From an uncultured Acetatifactor sp. (GTDB lineage Bacteria; Bacillota; Clostridia; Lachnospirales; Lachnospiraceae), in the NCBI GenBank assembly GCA_910589655.1, contig CAJUTJ010000015.1, positions 1 through 64,000 on the forward strand: a stretch of 64,000 nt of DNA, written 5' to 3'. Every line of letters begins with the position of its first letter. Within the stretch, counting starts at the first letter, position 1. Positions 51,897 through 59,536 of the stretch are shown piece by piece. The notes beneath the pieces are model-generated. The model was not told the DNA's origin. It searched no databases and worked only from the letters and a program-made list of their open reading frames with translations. A program made the position numbers and the translations under genes.

Positions 51897-52763
51897 TCAG
51901 TCTGCCATTCCTACGGATCCGAACAATTCCATCTTCTCCTTTACGGTAGCCTTGATTGCTTCGGCGCCGGGAGCCAGCAGCTTACGGGGATCAAATCCTT
52001 TGCCCTCCTGATCTTTTCCTGCTTCGATATATTTGCGGGTAGCTGCAGCAAAGGAAAGCTGGCACTCGGTATTTACATTAATCTTTGCTACGCCAAGGTT
52101 GATTGCCTTCTGAATCATATCGGCAGGAATGCCTGTACCGCCGTGAAGCACCAGAGGAAGCTCCCCTGTCAGCTGCTGTACGGCATCCAGTGTCTCAAAG
52201 CTCAATCCCTGCCAGTTTTCAGGATATTTTCCATGAATGTTGCCGATGCCTGCAGCAAGGAAATCAACGCCCAAATCCGCAATTGCCTTACATTCCTTGG
52301 GATCGGCACACTCGCCCATACCTACGACTCCGTCTTCCTCACCGCCGATGGAACCGACTTCCGCCTCAATGGACATTCCTTTACCGTGGGCCGCTTTTAC
52401 CAGCTCGGTGGTTTTAGCCACATTCTCATCAATAGGATAATGGGAACCGTCAAACATTATGGAAGAGAAACCTGCCTCAATACATTTATAGCAGCCCTCA
52501 AAAGAGCCATGATCCAAATGCAGCGCTACGGGAACATCAATGTCCAGATCCTTCAGCAGACCGTTAACCATGCCTACCACGGCATGATAACCGCCCATGT
52601 ACTTGCCTGCACCCTCGGACACACCGAGAATTACGGGGGATCTGCACTCTTTTGCAGTGAGCAGAATGGACTTTGTCCACTCCAGATTGTTAATATTGAA
52701 CTGACCAACGGCATAATGGCCAGCCTTCGCTTTCTTCAGCATTTCTGTTGCAGAAACTAACAT
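51897..52763 (-). CDS. fba: class II fructose-bisphosphate aldolase
   Basis: This 288-residue zinc-dependent aldolase cleaves fructose-1,6-bisphosphate; related tagatose or keto-gluconate variants share the fold. Zinc and substrate motifs are visible: VALHLDHGSFEGCYKCIEAGFSSIMFDGSHYP (zinc His near 83), EAEVGSIGGEEDGV near 133, GNIHGKYPENW near 180 and LVLHGGTGIP near 210. The start at 52763 has a strong GGAGG; five extra upstream codons would overlap it. It stands alone between two hairpins. A TATAAT box near 52799-52804 may be its -10. Confidence 0.93.
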   Translation of the reverse strand: MLVSATEMLKKAKAGHYAVGQFNINNLEWTKSILLTAKECRSPVILGVSEGAGKYMGGYHAVVGMVNGLLKDLDIDVPVALHLDHGSFEGCYKCIEAGFSSIMFDGSHYPIDENVAKTTELVKAAHGKGMSIEAEVGSIGGEEDGVVGMGECADPKECKAIADLGVDFLAAGIGNIHGKYPENWQGLSFETLDAVQQLTGELPLVLHGGTGIPADMIQKAINLGVAKINVNTECQLSFAAATRKYIEAGKDQEGKGFDPRKLLAPGAEAIKATVKEKMELFGSVGMAD

Positions 52764-52948
52764 AGTACTTACCTCCACTTTCTTATTTTTATATTGGAAT
52801 ATTATAACATTTTTGTCCGGTTACTTCATTCCCACGCAGTGGGCTCGATTGCGCTTCGCTCCATCTCCCTCACGAGCCTTTCTCCTTTTTCCGCACTGCT
52901 TTGTGCTTGCGTGAACATTGTATCATATTTGGTGTAAAAATGGAATAG

Positions 52949-53836
52949 TTACTTTACTCTGATCTCTATTGCTTTGCAGAGATTTTTGATTCGGACGTTT
53001 TTGTGGGTGCCGCCGTTTTCTCCGTCCAAGGTCCATGGCAAGGGCTCGGCCGATTCCAGCTCCAGCTCCGCTGTGCGGAAGCAGTACATGGACTTCGTGT
53101 CAATATCACGGTTCAATAAAGAAAGTATGATATTGTTTAATTCCACCGGGTTCTTGGGCTTTTTTATCAAGGTGACTTCAAAGACGCCGTCGTCCAGCTT
53201 CACATTTTTGCCGGTAATATTTTTAAAGCCCCCCACGGAAACGGAGTTAGTGACCATGCCAAAGATAAAGTCATCCGTAATCACCTTATCCTCATAGGCA
53301 ACCCTCATGGGATAGGATTTAATGGCGGGAAGGCGTTTCATTCCTTCCAGCACATAGGCCATATGCCCCAGCACATTTTTCATATCCTGTCCTGTCTCGT
53401 AGGATACATCGGTAAACAGTCCGAATGCCGCGATGTAGACAAACACATCCTCATTAAAAGCGCCCATATCACAGGGAAAATTTTTCCCTTCCACTATTGT
53501 CTGCGCGGCTTTTACCATATTTTTCGGAAGCCCCAGACTTCCTCCGAAATCATTGGTACTTCCGGCGGGGATATATCCGATGGGCGTACAGAAACCGCTC
53601 TGGATCATACCCGTCACCGTCTCATCCAGAGTCCCGTCTCCGCCGCTGCATACTACCAGACTATAATCCTCCGACCTCTCCGCCACAACCTTACGGGCAT
53701 CTCCCCGCTTCTGTGTGGGAAAGACCGTCAGTTCATAGCCTTCTCCGGCAAACACATTCAGAATGTCCGCAAGCTTCGTGCGGATCTGCGCCTTTCCTGC
53801 TTTGGGATTATATATAAATAACAGTTTTTTATCCAT
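52949..53836 (-). CDS. YegS/BmrU-type lipid (diacylglycerol) kinase
   Basis: This 295-residue kinase has the DAGK catalytic domain: LLFIYNPKAGKAQ at the N-terminus, VVCSGGDGTLDETVTG near residue 60 and IPAGSTNDFGGSLGLP near 85. The C-terminal beta-domain contains DDGVFEVTLIKKP. The family phosphorylates diacylglycerol or related lipids. The start at 53836 (MDKKLLF, GGAG upstream) is clear. The open frame extends 66 codons further only because three 66-bp repeats are in frame; that extension is not expected to be translated. Confidence 0.9.
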   Translation of the reverse strand: MDKKLLFIYNPKAGKAQIRTKLADILNVFAGEGYELTVFPTQKRGDARKVVAERSEDYSLVVCSGGDGTLDETVTGMIQSGFCTPIGYIPAGSTNDFGGSLGLPKNMVKAAQTIVEGKNFPCDMGAFNEDVFVYIAAFGLFTDVSYETGQDMKNVLGHMAYVLEGMKRLPAIKSYPMRVAYEDKVITDDFIFGMVTNSVSVGGFKNITGKNVKLDDGVFEVTLIKKPKNPVELNNIILSLLNRDIDTKSMYCFRTAELELESAEPLPWTLDGENGGTHKNVRIKNLCKAIEIRVK

Positions 53837-54032
53837 ATTTATACTCCATGTCCGCTCTGGCGGACTCAAAATCAATAGTTGAAAGCGCTTTTCTTTCAAC
53901 CTTATACCCATCTGCGCGCTGCGGCGCGCACTCAAATCAATAGTTGAATACGCATTTTTATTCAACCTTATACCCATCTGCGCGCTGCGGCGCGCACCCA
54001 GATCAATCGTTGAATACGCATTTTTATTCAAC
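53835..54032 (-). repeat. three 66-bp tandem cassettes upstream of the lipid kinase gene
   Basis: Units at 53967-54032, 53901-53966 and a diverged one at 53835-53900 each contain a GTTGAA...TTCAAC hairpin, a GC-rich hairpin (GCGCGC/GCGCGC, or GTCCGC/GCGGAC in the last) and a GGGTATAAG or GGAGTATAAAT end. The last unit's end is the ribosome binding site of the kinase gene. The remaining part of the gap to 54164 shows no gene. Confidence 0.92.
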
Positions 54033-54164
54033 ATGCCGTCATACCGCTTTGCGGCAGAAAGAAGCAGCGAGCCGCCCTTTCTGCGGCAAAGCTCCGCTGT
54101 CTATGCTAAAAAAGGCAGAAACAACGGATATCCCTCCCATTGTCCTGCCCTGTTTTCCGATCCT

Positions 54165-54434
54165 TTATTTACCGCAGACTGCTTTGCCCGTTAAAAAGCT
54201 CTCGATTCCTTCCACTGCAGCCTGCTCGTCCTCACCGTCTGCGGACACTTCCAAATCCTCTCCGGTATCCAGTCCCAGACTCATCATTCCCATAATGCTC
54301 TTAGCATTGACTTTCCTGCCTTCAAACATAATATAGATGGTACTGTCATACTTGCTGGCTTCTTGTACCAAATGTGCTATGGGTCTTGCATCAAGACCGT
54401 TTTCCAGTTTGACTTGGATATTTCTCTTTGTCAT
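54165..54434 (-). CDS. Crh-like HPr protein (Asp in place of active-site His)
   Basis: This 89-residue HPr-fold protein keeps the regulatory serine at exactly S46 (AKSIMGMMSLGL). At position 15, where HPr has the phosphoryl-accepting His, it has Asp (NGLDARPIAHL; D15). It therefore should be phosphorylated only at Ser46 by HPr kinase, like Bacillus Crh, which has Gln15. It follows whiA and rapZ, the same context as Bacillus crh, and hprK is four genes upstream. A role as CcpA co-repressor or in RapZ-linked control is inferred from this. The start at 54434 has GGAGG, at the end of a repeat cassette. Confidence 0.85.
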   Translation of the reverse strand: MTKRNIQVKLENGLDARPIAHLVQEASKYDSTIYIMFEGRKVNAKSIMGMMSLGLDTGEDLEVSADGEDEQAAVEGIESFLTGKAVCGK

Positions 54435-54447
54435 ACTAACCTCCATT

Positions 54448-54560
54448 CCGCTTTAGCGGCTCAAATAGATATGAAAAACGCTGTCTTTCGCGTTTTTCCT
54501 GTGTGAAACTTAATACTTCTTAGGCAGTGTCTTTTGCTGCCTTAGAAGTATTTTTCACAC
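54448..54560 (-). repeat. 113-bp three-hairpin repeat upstream of the Crh-like gene
   Basis: This is the exact reverse complement of 33439-33551. On the minus strand it ends 13 bp before the HPr start, next to the GGAGG ribosome binding site, in the same position relative to the downstream gene as the helD copy. Confidence 0.95.
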
Positions 54561-54716
54561 TTCCAAACATGCCGCCATTGGCGGCACAAACAATTTATGA
54601 ATTGGTGCAAGTCTGGAAGAACGCTGCTCTTGCGTTCTTCCGTGTGAAGAAGCTCTGCTTGCAGAGCGTGAAATCACTTAGCGAGGTCTTTTCGAGCTTA
54701 GTGATTTCCTTCACAC
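54561..54716 (-). repeat. intergenic cassette after whiA
   Basis: Read on the minus strand, GTGTGAAGGAAATCACTAAGC begins at 54716, about 50 bp after the whiA stop. GAAATCACT and GCTCTGC/GCAGAGC hairpins, a GAAGAACGC/GCGTTCTTC hairpin, GACTTGCACCAATTC and GTTTGTGCCGCCAATGGCGGCATG follow. It continues directly into the 113-bp repeat. Confidence 0.88.
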
Positions 54717-54765
54717 TTTGCGTCTGTCCAATGCAACGCTACATATAATCAACCGGTTTAAACAA

Positions 54766-55629
54766 TTATCTTAAACTTTCGGCAAGCTCACCGAGCTTGC
54801 GCAATCTATGATTGACGCCGGACTTTCCCACCGGCGGAGTCAAATATCCACCCAATTCTTTTAAAGGAGCATCCGGATACTCCAGCCTCGCTTCCGCCAT
54901 TTCACGCAGTGTCTCAGGCAGTTTTTCGAATCCGTAATGCTTCCTGATATATTCGATGTCTTCTATCTGTCTGGCGGATGCGTTGACGGTCTTTGATATA
55001 TTTGCCGTCTCGCAATTCACCCGTCTGTTCACGGAATTCCGCATTTCTTTCAGAATCCTCATATTTTCCAGATTCATGAGAGATACCGGCGCTTCGCAGA
55101 CATTCAGCAAATCTACAATGGCCGACCCTTCTTTCAGGTAAACCACATAATACTTTTTCCGGAGAACAATCTTTGCCTCTATGCCAAACTCCCGTATAAC
55201 CTCCCGAAGCTGTACCGCCTTTTTTTCATTTGCGCATACAAATTCAAGGTGATACCCCTTCTGAGGGTCGCTTATGGATCCGGCGCTTAAAAACGCCCCC
55301 CTTAAAAAAGCTCTTTTGCAGCAGCTGTTCTTTATTGTCAACGGATTGACGGGCTCTTCCGTTCCCCCCGCCTTCCGTATAATATCCTGTACTTCCTGAG
55401 CCGTCAGGCAAATACCAGCTTCTATATTAAACAATTTTTTTAATAATGTAAAGCCTTTTTTAATTAATGCTTCATTTTCCGTCTGAAAGCCAATGGTATA
55501 GCCTCCCTCTTTGTCCCGCCCGAACTGCCCGCAGAAGCTCACCACCGCTGCGAGCTCCGCCAGCTGGCAATGCCTCGCGGAACTGATATGCTTCGCCAGC
55601 TCTTCTTTAACCTCTCCTGAAAACGACAT
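54766..55629 (-). CDS. whiA: WhiA, sporulation/division regulator with LAGLIDADG fold
   Basis: This 287-residue protein combines an N-terminal homing-endonuclease-like domain (residues 1-190; SFSGEVKEELAKH, CCKRAFLRGAFLSAGSISDPQKGYHLEFV) with a C-terminal DNA-binding helix-turn-helix (NCETANISKTVNASARQIEDI, LGGYLTPPVGKSGVNHRLRKLGELA). In Streptomyces WhiA controls sporulation septation; in Bacillus it affects division and metabolism. It starts 2 bp after rapZ, as in most Gram-positives. Confidence 0.96.
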   Translation of the reverse strand: MSFSGEVKEELAKHISSARHCQLAELAAVVSFCGQFGRDKEGGYTIGFQTENEALIKKGFTLLKKLFNIEAGICLTAQEVQDIIRKAGGTEEPVNPLTIKNSCCKRAFLRGAFLSAGSISDPQKGYHLEFVCANEKKAVQLREVIREFGIEAKIVLRKKYYVVYLKEGSAIVDLLNVCEAPVSLMNLENMRILKEMRNSVNRRVNCETANISKTVNASARQIEDIEYIRKHYGFEKLPETLREMAEARLEYPDAPLKELGGYLTPPVGKSGVNHRLRKLGELAESLR

Positions 55630-55631
55630 TC

Positions 55632-56498
55632 TTAAGTCCCCTGATTCGTAATATCTCTGTGGTACAGCTTCATACCGTACTTACCCTTATCCTTCATACG
55701 CTTGTACAATTCATTGGCCAAAGTAACGCTCCTGTGCTTTCCGCCGGTACAGCCGATTGCCACCACCAGCTGATATTTTCCCTCTTTGACGTAATTGGGT
55801 ATGAGAAAATGGATCATGTCCACCAGCTTTTCCATAAACATTCCCGCTTCCGGAAAGCTCATCACATAATTCTGAACATCCTGATCATTTCCTGTCATTT
55901 TCTTAAGCTCGTCAATGTAAAATGGATTCGGGAGAAAACGGACGTCAAATACAAGATCCGCGTCCGCAGGAATGCCGTGCTTGAAGCCAAAGGACATTAC
56001 CGTTACCATGAGACTATTATATTCTTCATTTTTAAGAAAAATGCGGTCAAGTTCTTCTTTTAGCTCTCTGGTGAGCAGTTTGGAGGTATCGAGAACATAT
56101 TCCGCATTTTTCCGAATGTTCTCCAGTACCTTCCGTTCTTTTCTGACGCCCTCCTCCACTCTGCCGCCCACGGCAAGGGGATGAACACGTCTGGTTTCCT
56201 TATACCGCTTAATAAGCGAAATATCGTTCGCATCCATAAACAGGATCTCGAAATTATATCCCTTTATCCGGAGATCATTCAGTATTTTGGTAGTCTCCTC
56301 AAAAGACTGATCCGCACGGACATCCAGCCCCAAAGCCACCTTACAGATTTCGCTGTTGGGAACGGATATCAGCTCCACGAATTTTTCAATGAGGGATACG
56401 GGAAGATTATCCACACAGTAAAAGCCCGCATCCTCCAGCATCTTCAAAGCGGTGCTCTTCCCGCCTCCGCTCATTCCCGTTACTATCACAAATCTCAT
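55632..56498 (-). CDS. rapZ: RapZ/YvcJ nucleotide-binding protein
   Basis: This 288-residue P-loop protein has a Walker A motif GMSGGGKSTALKMLEDAGFYCVDNLP and the Walker-B-like RTR segment KRYKETRRVHPL near residue 90. The conserved C-terminus is VVAIGCTGGKHRSVTLANELYKR. In E. coli RapZ delivers GlmZ RNA to RNase E; in Gram-positives the role is less clear. It is adjacent to whiA and the Crh-like gene, downstream of murB. The ribosome binding site is AGGAG. Confidence 0.95.
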   Translation of the reverse strand: MRFVIVTGMSGGGKSTALKMLEDAGFYCVDNLPVSLIEKFVELISVPNSEICKVALGLDVRADQSFEETTKILNDLRIKGYNFEILFMDANDISLIKRYKETRRVHPLAVGGRVEEGVRKERKVLENIRKNAEYVLDTSKLLTRELKEELDRIFLKNEEYNSLMVTVMSFGFKHGIPADADLVFDVRFLPNPFYIDELKKMTGNDQDVQNYVMSFPEAGMFMEKLVDMIHFLIPNYVKEGKYQLVVAIGCTGGKHRSVTLANELYKRMKDKGKYGMKLYHRDITNQGT

Positions 56499-56596
56499 CC
56501 GACGCTTTCTCCTTCAACGTAACTTTACAGTCAATCCCCGTCCGCCAATTACGGCGCGGTTTCCCGCCGTTTCCCTATGGCTGCCTGACTGTACTG

Positions 56597-57505
56597 TCAT
56601 CCTAAAAATATTACTTCCGGTTCCAAATCCACCCGGAACCGCTCTTTCACCTGTGCCTGCACCTCTTCTATCACATCCCTGACGTCTTCCGCGGTGGCAT
56701 TTCCCGTGTTAATAATAAATCCGCAATGCTTATCGGATACTCTGGCGCCCCCGATCTGAAAGCCTCTCATGCCTGCTTCCATAATCAATTGTCCCGCATA
56801 ATGTCCTTCCGGCCGCTTAAAGGTACTTCCTGCGCTGGGGTATTCAAGAGGCTGTTTTTCCCGTCTCTTCAACGTCAGTTCTTCCATTTTGGCATGAATT
56901 TCTTCCTTGTTTCCCTCTGCAAGCTGCATAGTGACCTCTGTCACGGTAAAGGGATGATTCTTAATGGTGCTGTAACGATAGCCGAATTCCATGGTATCAT
57001 TATCCAGCTCCATAACCTCCCCGTTTTTATTGATGACTCTCACCAAGGTCACTATCTGGCTCATCTCTCCGCCGTAGGCTCCGGCGTTCATCACCACGCC
57101 GCCGCCCAGTGTGCCGGGAATGCCGGAGGCAAATTCCAGTCCCGTGAGGCCGTGCTCATATGCCGTCTTCGACACCTGAGACAGCAGCGCTCCCGCCTGA
57201 GCCACAATCCTGCCGCCCTCCACCCGGATTCGGTTCATCTTCGAACCAATCTGTATTATGATTCCCCGATACCCTCTGTCACTGACCAGTAAATTACTTC
57301 CATTTCCCAAGATGAAAAAGGGTTCTTCCACCAGATTCAGATATCTTTGAATCTTCTGCAGCTGCTCTTCGTTTTCCAACTGCAAAAAGCAATCAGCAGG
57401 TCCACCGATCCGAAAAGTGGTGTGACCTGCCATCTCCTCCTGTAAAAAAATGTTTTCTTCGGGAACATATCCCTTCAAAGCCTCAACTACTGCTGCACTG
57501 ATCAT
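56597..57505 (-). CDS. murB: UDP-N-acetylmuramate dehydrogenase MurB
   Basis: This 302-residue FAD enzyme reduces UDP-GlcNAc-enolpyruvate to UDP-MurNAc in peptidoglycan synthesis. It has FAD-site motifs FRIGGPADCF and LGNGSNLLVSDRG and the SGIPGTLGGGVVMNAGAYGGEM loop. PSAGSTFKRPEGHYAGQLIMEAG contains the proton-donating Ser near residue 225, and the C-terminal catalytic Glu lies in DLEPEVIFLG. The start at 57505 (MISAAVVEAL, AAGGAAG upstream) is preferred; the frame extends into the glucokinase gene but unconvincingly. Confidence 0.95.
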   Translation of the reverse strand: MISAAVVEALKGYVPEENIFLQEEMAGHTTFRIGGPADCFLQLENEEQLQKIQRYLNLVEEPFFILGNGSNLLVSDRGYRGIIIQIGSKMNRIRVEGGRIVAQAGALLSQVSKTAYEHGLTGLEFASGIPGTLGGGVVMNAGAYGGEMSQIVTLVRVINKNGEVMELDNDTMEFGYRYSTIKNHPFTVTEVTMQLAEGNKEEIHAKMEELTLKRREKQPLEYPSAGSTFKRPEGHYAGQLIMEAGMRGFQIGGARVSDKHCGFIINTGNATAEDVRDVIEEVQAQVKERFRVDLEPEVIFLG

Positions 57506-57527
57506 TCTGTCTACTTCCTTTTTCGTT

Positions 57528-58469
57528 TTAGCGCAATACCAATCCTGCCGCTCCGTAAATTCCCGCATCATTTCCCAGCTTTGCAAGTGCAAATTTGGCA
57601 TTTCTGCACGCGGAAAATGCATACTTTTGAAATTCCGGTTCCACAAAGGTAAGTAAAATTTCCCCTGCTTTTGATACTCCGCCGCCTATTACAAATATTT
57701 CCGGATTGACTACATTTGCCACATTCGCCAATCCTTTCCCCAGATACATTCCAAACTCTTCCGCAATCTCTATTGCCACCCGGTCTCCGGCCTTTACCGC
57801 ATCAAATACCGTTTTGGCGGATATGCTGCCTTCCCGCAGAACACTGGGGGCATCGTCCTTGGCCAGACGTCTCTTTGCCAGACGGGCAATACCGGTGGCG
57901 GAAGCATACTGCTCCAGACATCCCTTATTCTTACAGCCGCAGCTCTCCGTCTCCTCATCATTAATGTGGATATGTCCGATTTCTCCGCCGCCCCCCGCAG
58001 CGCCGGTCAAAATACGGCCGTCCGTGATAATCCCGCCGCCCACGCCGGTTCCCAGCGTCACGGCAACCATATTGTCATAGCCTTTGCCGCCCCCCTGCCA
58101 CATCTCGCCGAAAGCCGCGGCATTGGCATCGTTTACGGCCTTTACCGGTACATCAATATATGCGCTCAATGCTCTGGGTATGTTAAAAGGCTTCCATCCA
58201 AGGTTCACGGCTCCGCCCACTATGGTTCCCTCGCTGTTTACCGCTCCGGGAGCGCCGACGCCGATTCCCATGATATCTTCCTTTTCAATCCCCTTTTCTT
58301 TCATTTTATCCAAAAGGCTCTGTGCCACATCGGGTAAAATGGACGTCCCTTCATTATCCTTCACCGTGGGAATCTCCCACTTATCCAGCACACAGCCCTC
58401 CTTGTCAAACAGACCGATCTTAACCGTAGTGCCTCCGATATCCACTCCAAATGCATAATTCCCCATCAC
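57528..58469 (-). CDS. glcK: ROK-family glucokinase
   Basis: This 313-residue ATP-dependent sugar kinase has the phosphate loop GVDIGGTTVKIGLF, the ROK Zn site ESCGCKNKGCLEQYASATG near residue 175, and the catalytic Asp in VNDANAAAFGEMWQGGG near 110. The sequence type matches ROK glucokinases of Firmicutes. It overlaps hprK by 4 bp (or starts one codon later at 58466), so the glucose-6-phosphate-forming enzyme and the HPr kinase that senses glycolytic flux are co-translated. Confidence 0.92.
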   Translation of the reverse strand: MMGNYAFGVDIGGTTVKIGLFDKEGCVLDKWEIPTVKDNEGTSILPDVAQSLLDKMKEKGIEKEDIMGIGVGAPGAVNSEGTIVGGAVNLGWKPFNIPRALSAYIDVPVKAVNDANAAAFGEMWQGGGKGYDNMVAVTLGTGVGGGIITDGRILTGAAGGGGEIGHIHINDEETESCGCKNKGCLEQYASATGIARLAKRRLAKDDAPSVLREGSISAKTVFDAVKAGDRVAIEIAEEFGMYLGKGLANVANVVNPEIFVIGGGVSKAGEILLTFVEPEFQKYAFSACRNAKFALAKLGNDAGIYGAAGLVLR

Positions 58470-59413
58470 TCGTCATCCTCATCTTCATCACGCTTTTTTG
58501 CCAGAGATCTCTGTACGCGGGTGTACAGCTCCTGCGCCGCATTATATCCCATTTTCTTCTGGCGGTGGTTTACCGCAGCCGTCTCACAGATCACGGCAAG
58601 ATTCCGTCCGGGACGAATCGGTATATTATGGCAGATAATCTTGTTTCCCAAATATTCCGTGTAATTTTCCTCAAGCCCCAGTCTGTCGTACTCCTTATCC
58701 TTATCCCACTCCTCCAGCCGGATCACCAGATCAATGCTGGCGGTGTCCTTCACGGAGGAAGCGCCGTACAGAGCTTTCACGTCTACAATGCCGATGCCTC
58801 TGAGTTCAATGAGATGCTTGGTCACATCGGGCGCCGAACCGATCAGTGTCTCGTCGCTTACCTTGCGGAGCTCTACCACGTCATCCGTCACCAGACGATG
58901 GCCGCGCTTAATCAGCTCCAGAGCCGCCTCGGACTTACCTATACCGCTCTCGCCGGTAATTAACACGCCCTCACCGTAGACGTCCACCAGCACACCGTGT
59001 ACGGAAATACAGGGCGCCAGCTTTACATTCAGCCACCGGATGGCCTCCGCCATAAATTCCGATGTGGCTTTCTTGGTAGAAAAAACAGGAATCTTATGTG
59101 CCAAAGCAGTGTTAAGAAAAATAGCGCAAGGCTTTAATTCCCGGCAAAATACGAAAGCCGGAATATCGTATTCCATCAGTTCGTCAAAAATTTCCTGTTG
59201 ACGCTGCTCCGGCAGACTGTCCATATAAGTATATTCTACAAATCCTATCACCTGAAGCCGGGTAGCGTCAAAATGCTCGAAAAATCCGGTCATCTGTAAT
59301 GCGGGGCGGTTTACATCCGATTGTGTGACACGGATACCCCTGATCTCAATATCGGGAGTCAGGTTCTCCAGCTCCATCTTCTCCACAACCCTTTTCAAAG
59401 CTACACTTTCCAT
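58466..59413 (-). CDS. hprK: HPr kinase/phosphorylase
   Basis: This 315-residue bifunctional enzyme phosphorylates HPr (and Crh) at Ser46 when fructose-1,6-bisphosphate is high and removes it when phosphate is high. The N-terminal domain is followed by the P-loop TGESGIGKSEAALELIKRGHRLV near residue 150. The signature RGIGIVDVKALYGASSVKD lies near 205, with QKKMGYNAAQELYTRVQR at the C-terminus. The start at 59413 (MESVALKRVV) has GAGG. Its substrates here probably include the Crh-like protein four genes downstream. Confidence 0.95.
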   Translation of the reverse strand: MESVALKRVVEKMELENLTPDIEIRGIRVTQSDVNRPALQMTGFFEHFDATRLQVIGFVEYTYMDSLPEQRQQEIFDELMEYDIPAFVFCRELKPCAIFLNTALAHKIPVFSTKKATSEFMAEAIRWLNVKLAPCISVHGVLVDVYGEGVLITGESGIGKSEAALELIKRGHRLVTDDVVELRKVSDETLIGSAPDVTKHLIELRGIGIVDVKALYGASSVKDTASIDLVIRLEEWDKDKEYDRLGLEENYTEYLGNKIICHNIPIRPGRNLAVICETAAVNHRQKKMGYNAAQELYTRVQRSLAKKRDEDEDDE

Positions 59414-59536
59414 ATCTGCCTCACTTCCGCGCTGACAGGCTCCCAAACATGCCGTTTCAGCGGCGCCGTCCAGCGCTCCGTTGTTATCTCCCTTGATTGT
59501 AACACATAGGCTTGTTCCTGTGAAGAAGTGAATTTC

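Noticed and set aside
53878..53893. A CcpA cre site (TTGAAAGCGCTTTT) upstream of the lipid kinase gene
   Set aside because: It is one arm of a hairpin in a 66-bp repeat unit, misses the last consensus positions and is not kept in the other units.
52964..54034. A 66-residue N-terminal extension of the lipid kinase
   Set aside because: The extension is encoded by three DNA repeats and the conserved start MDKKLLF has its own ribosome binding site.
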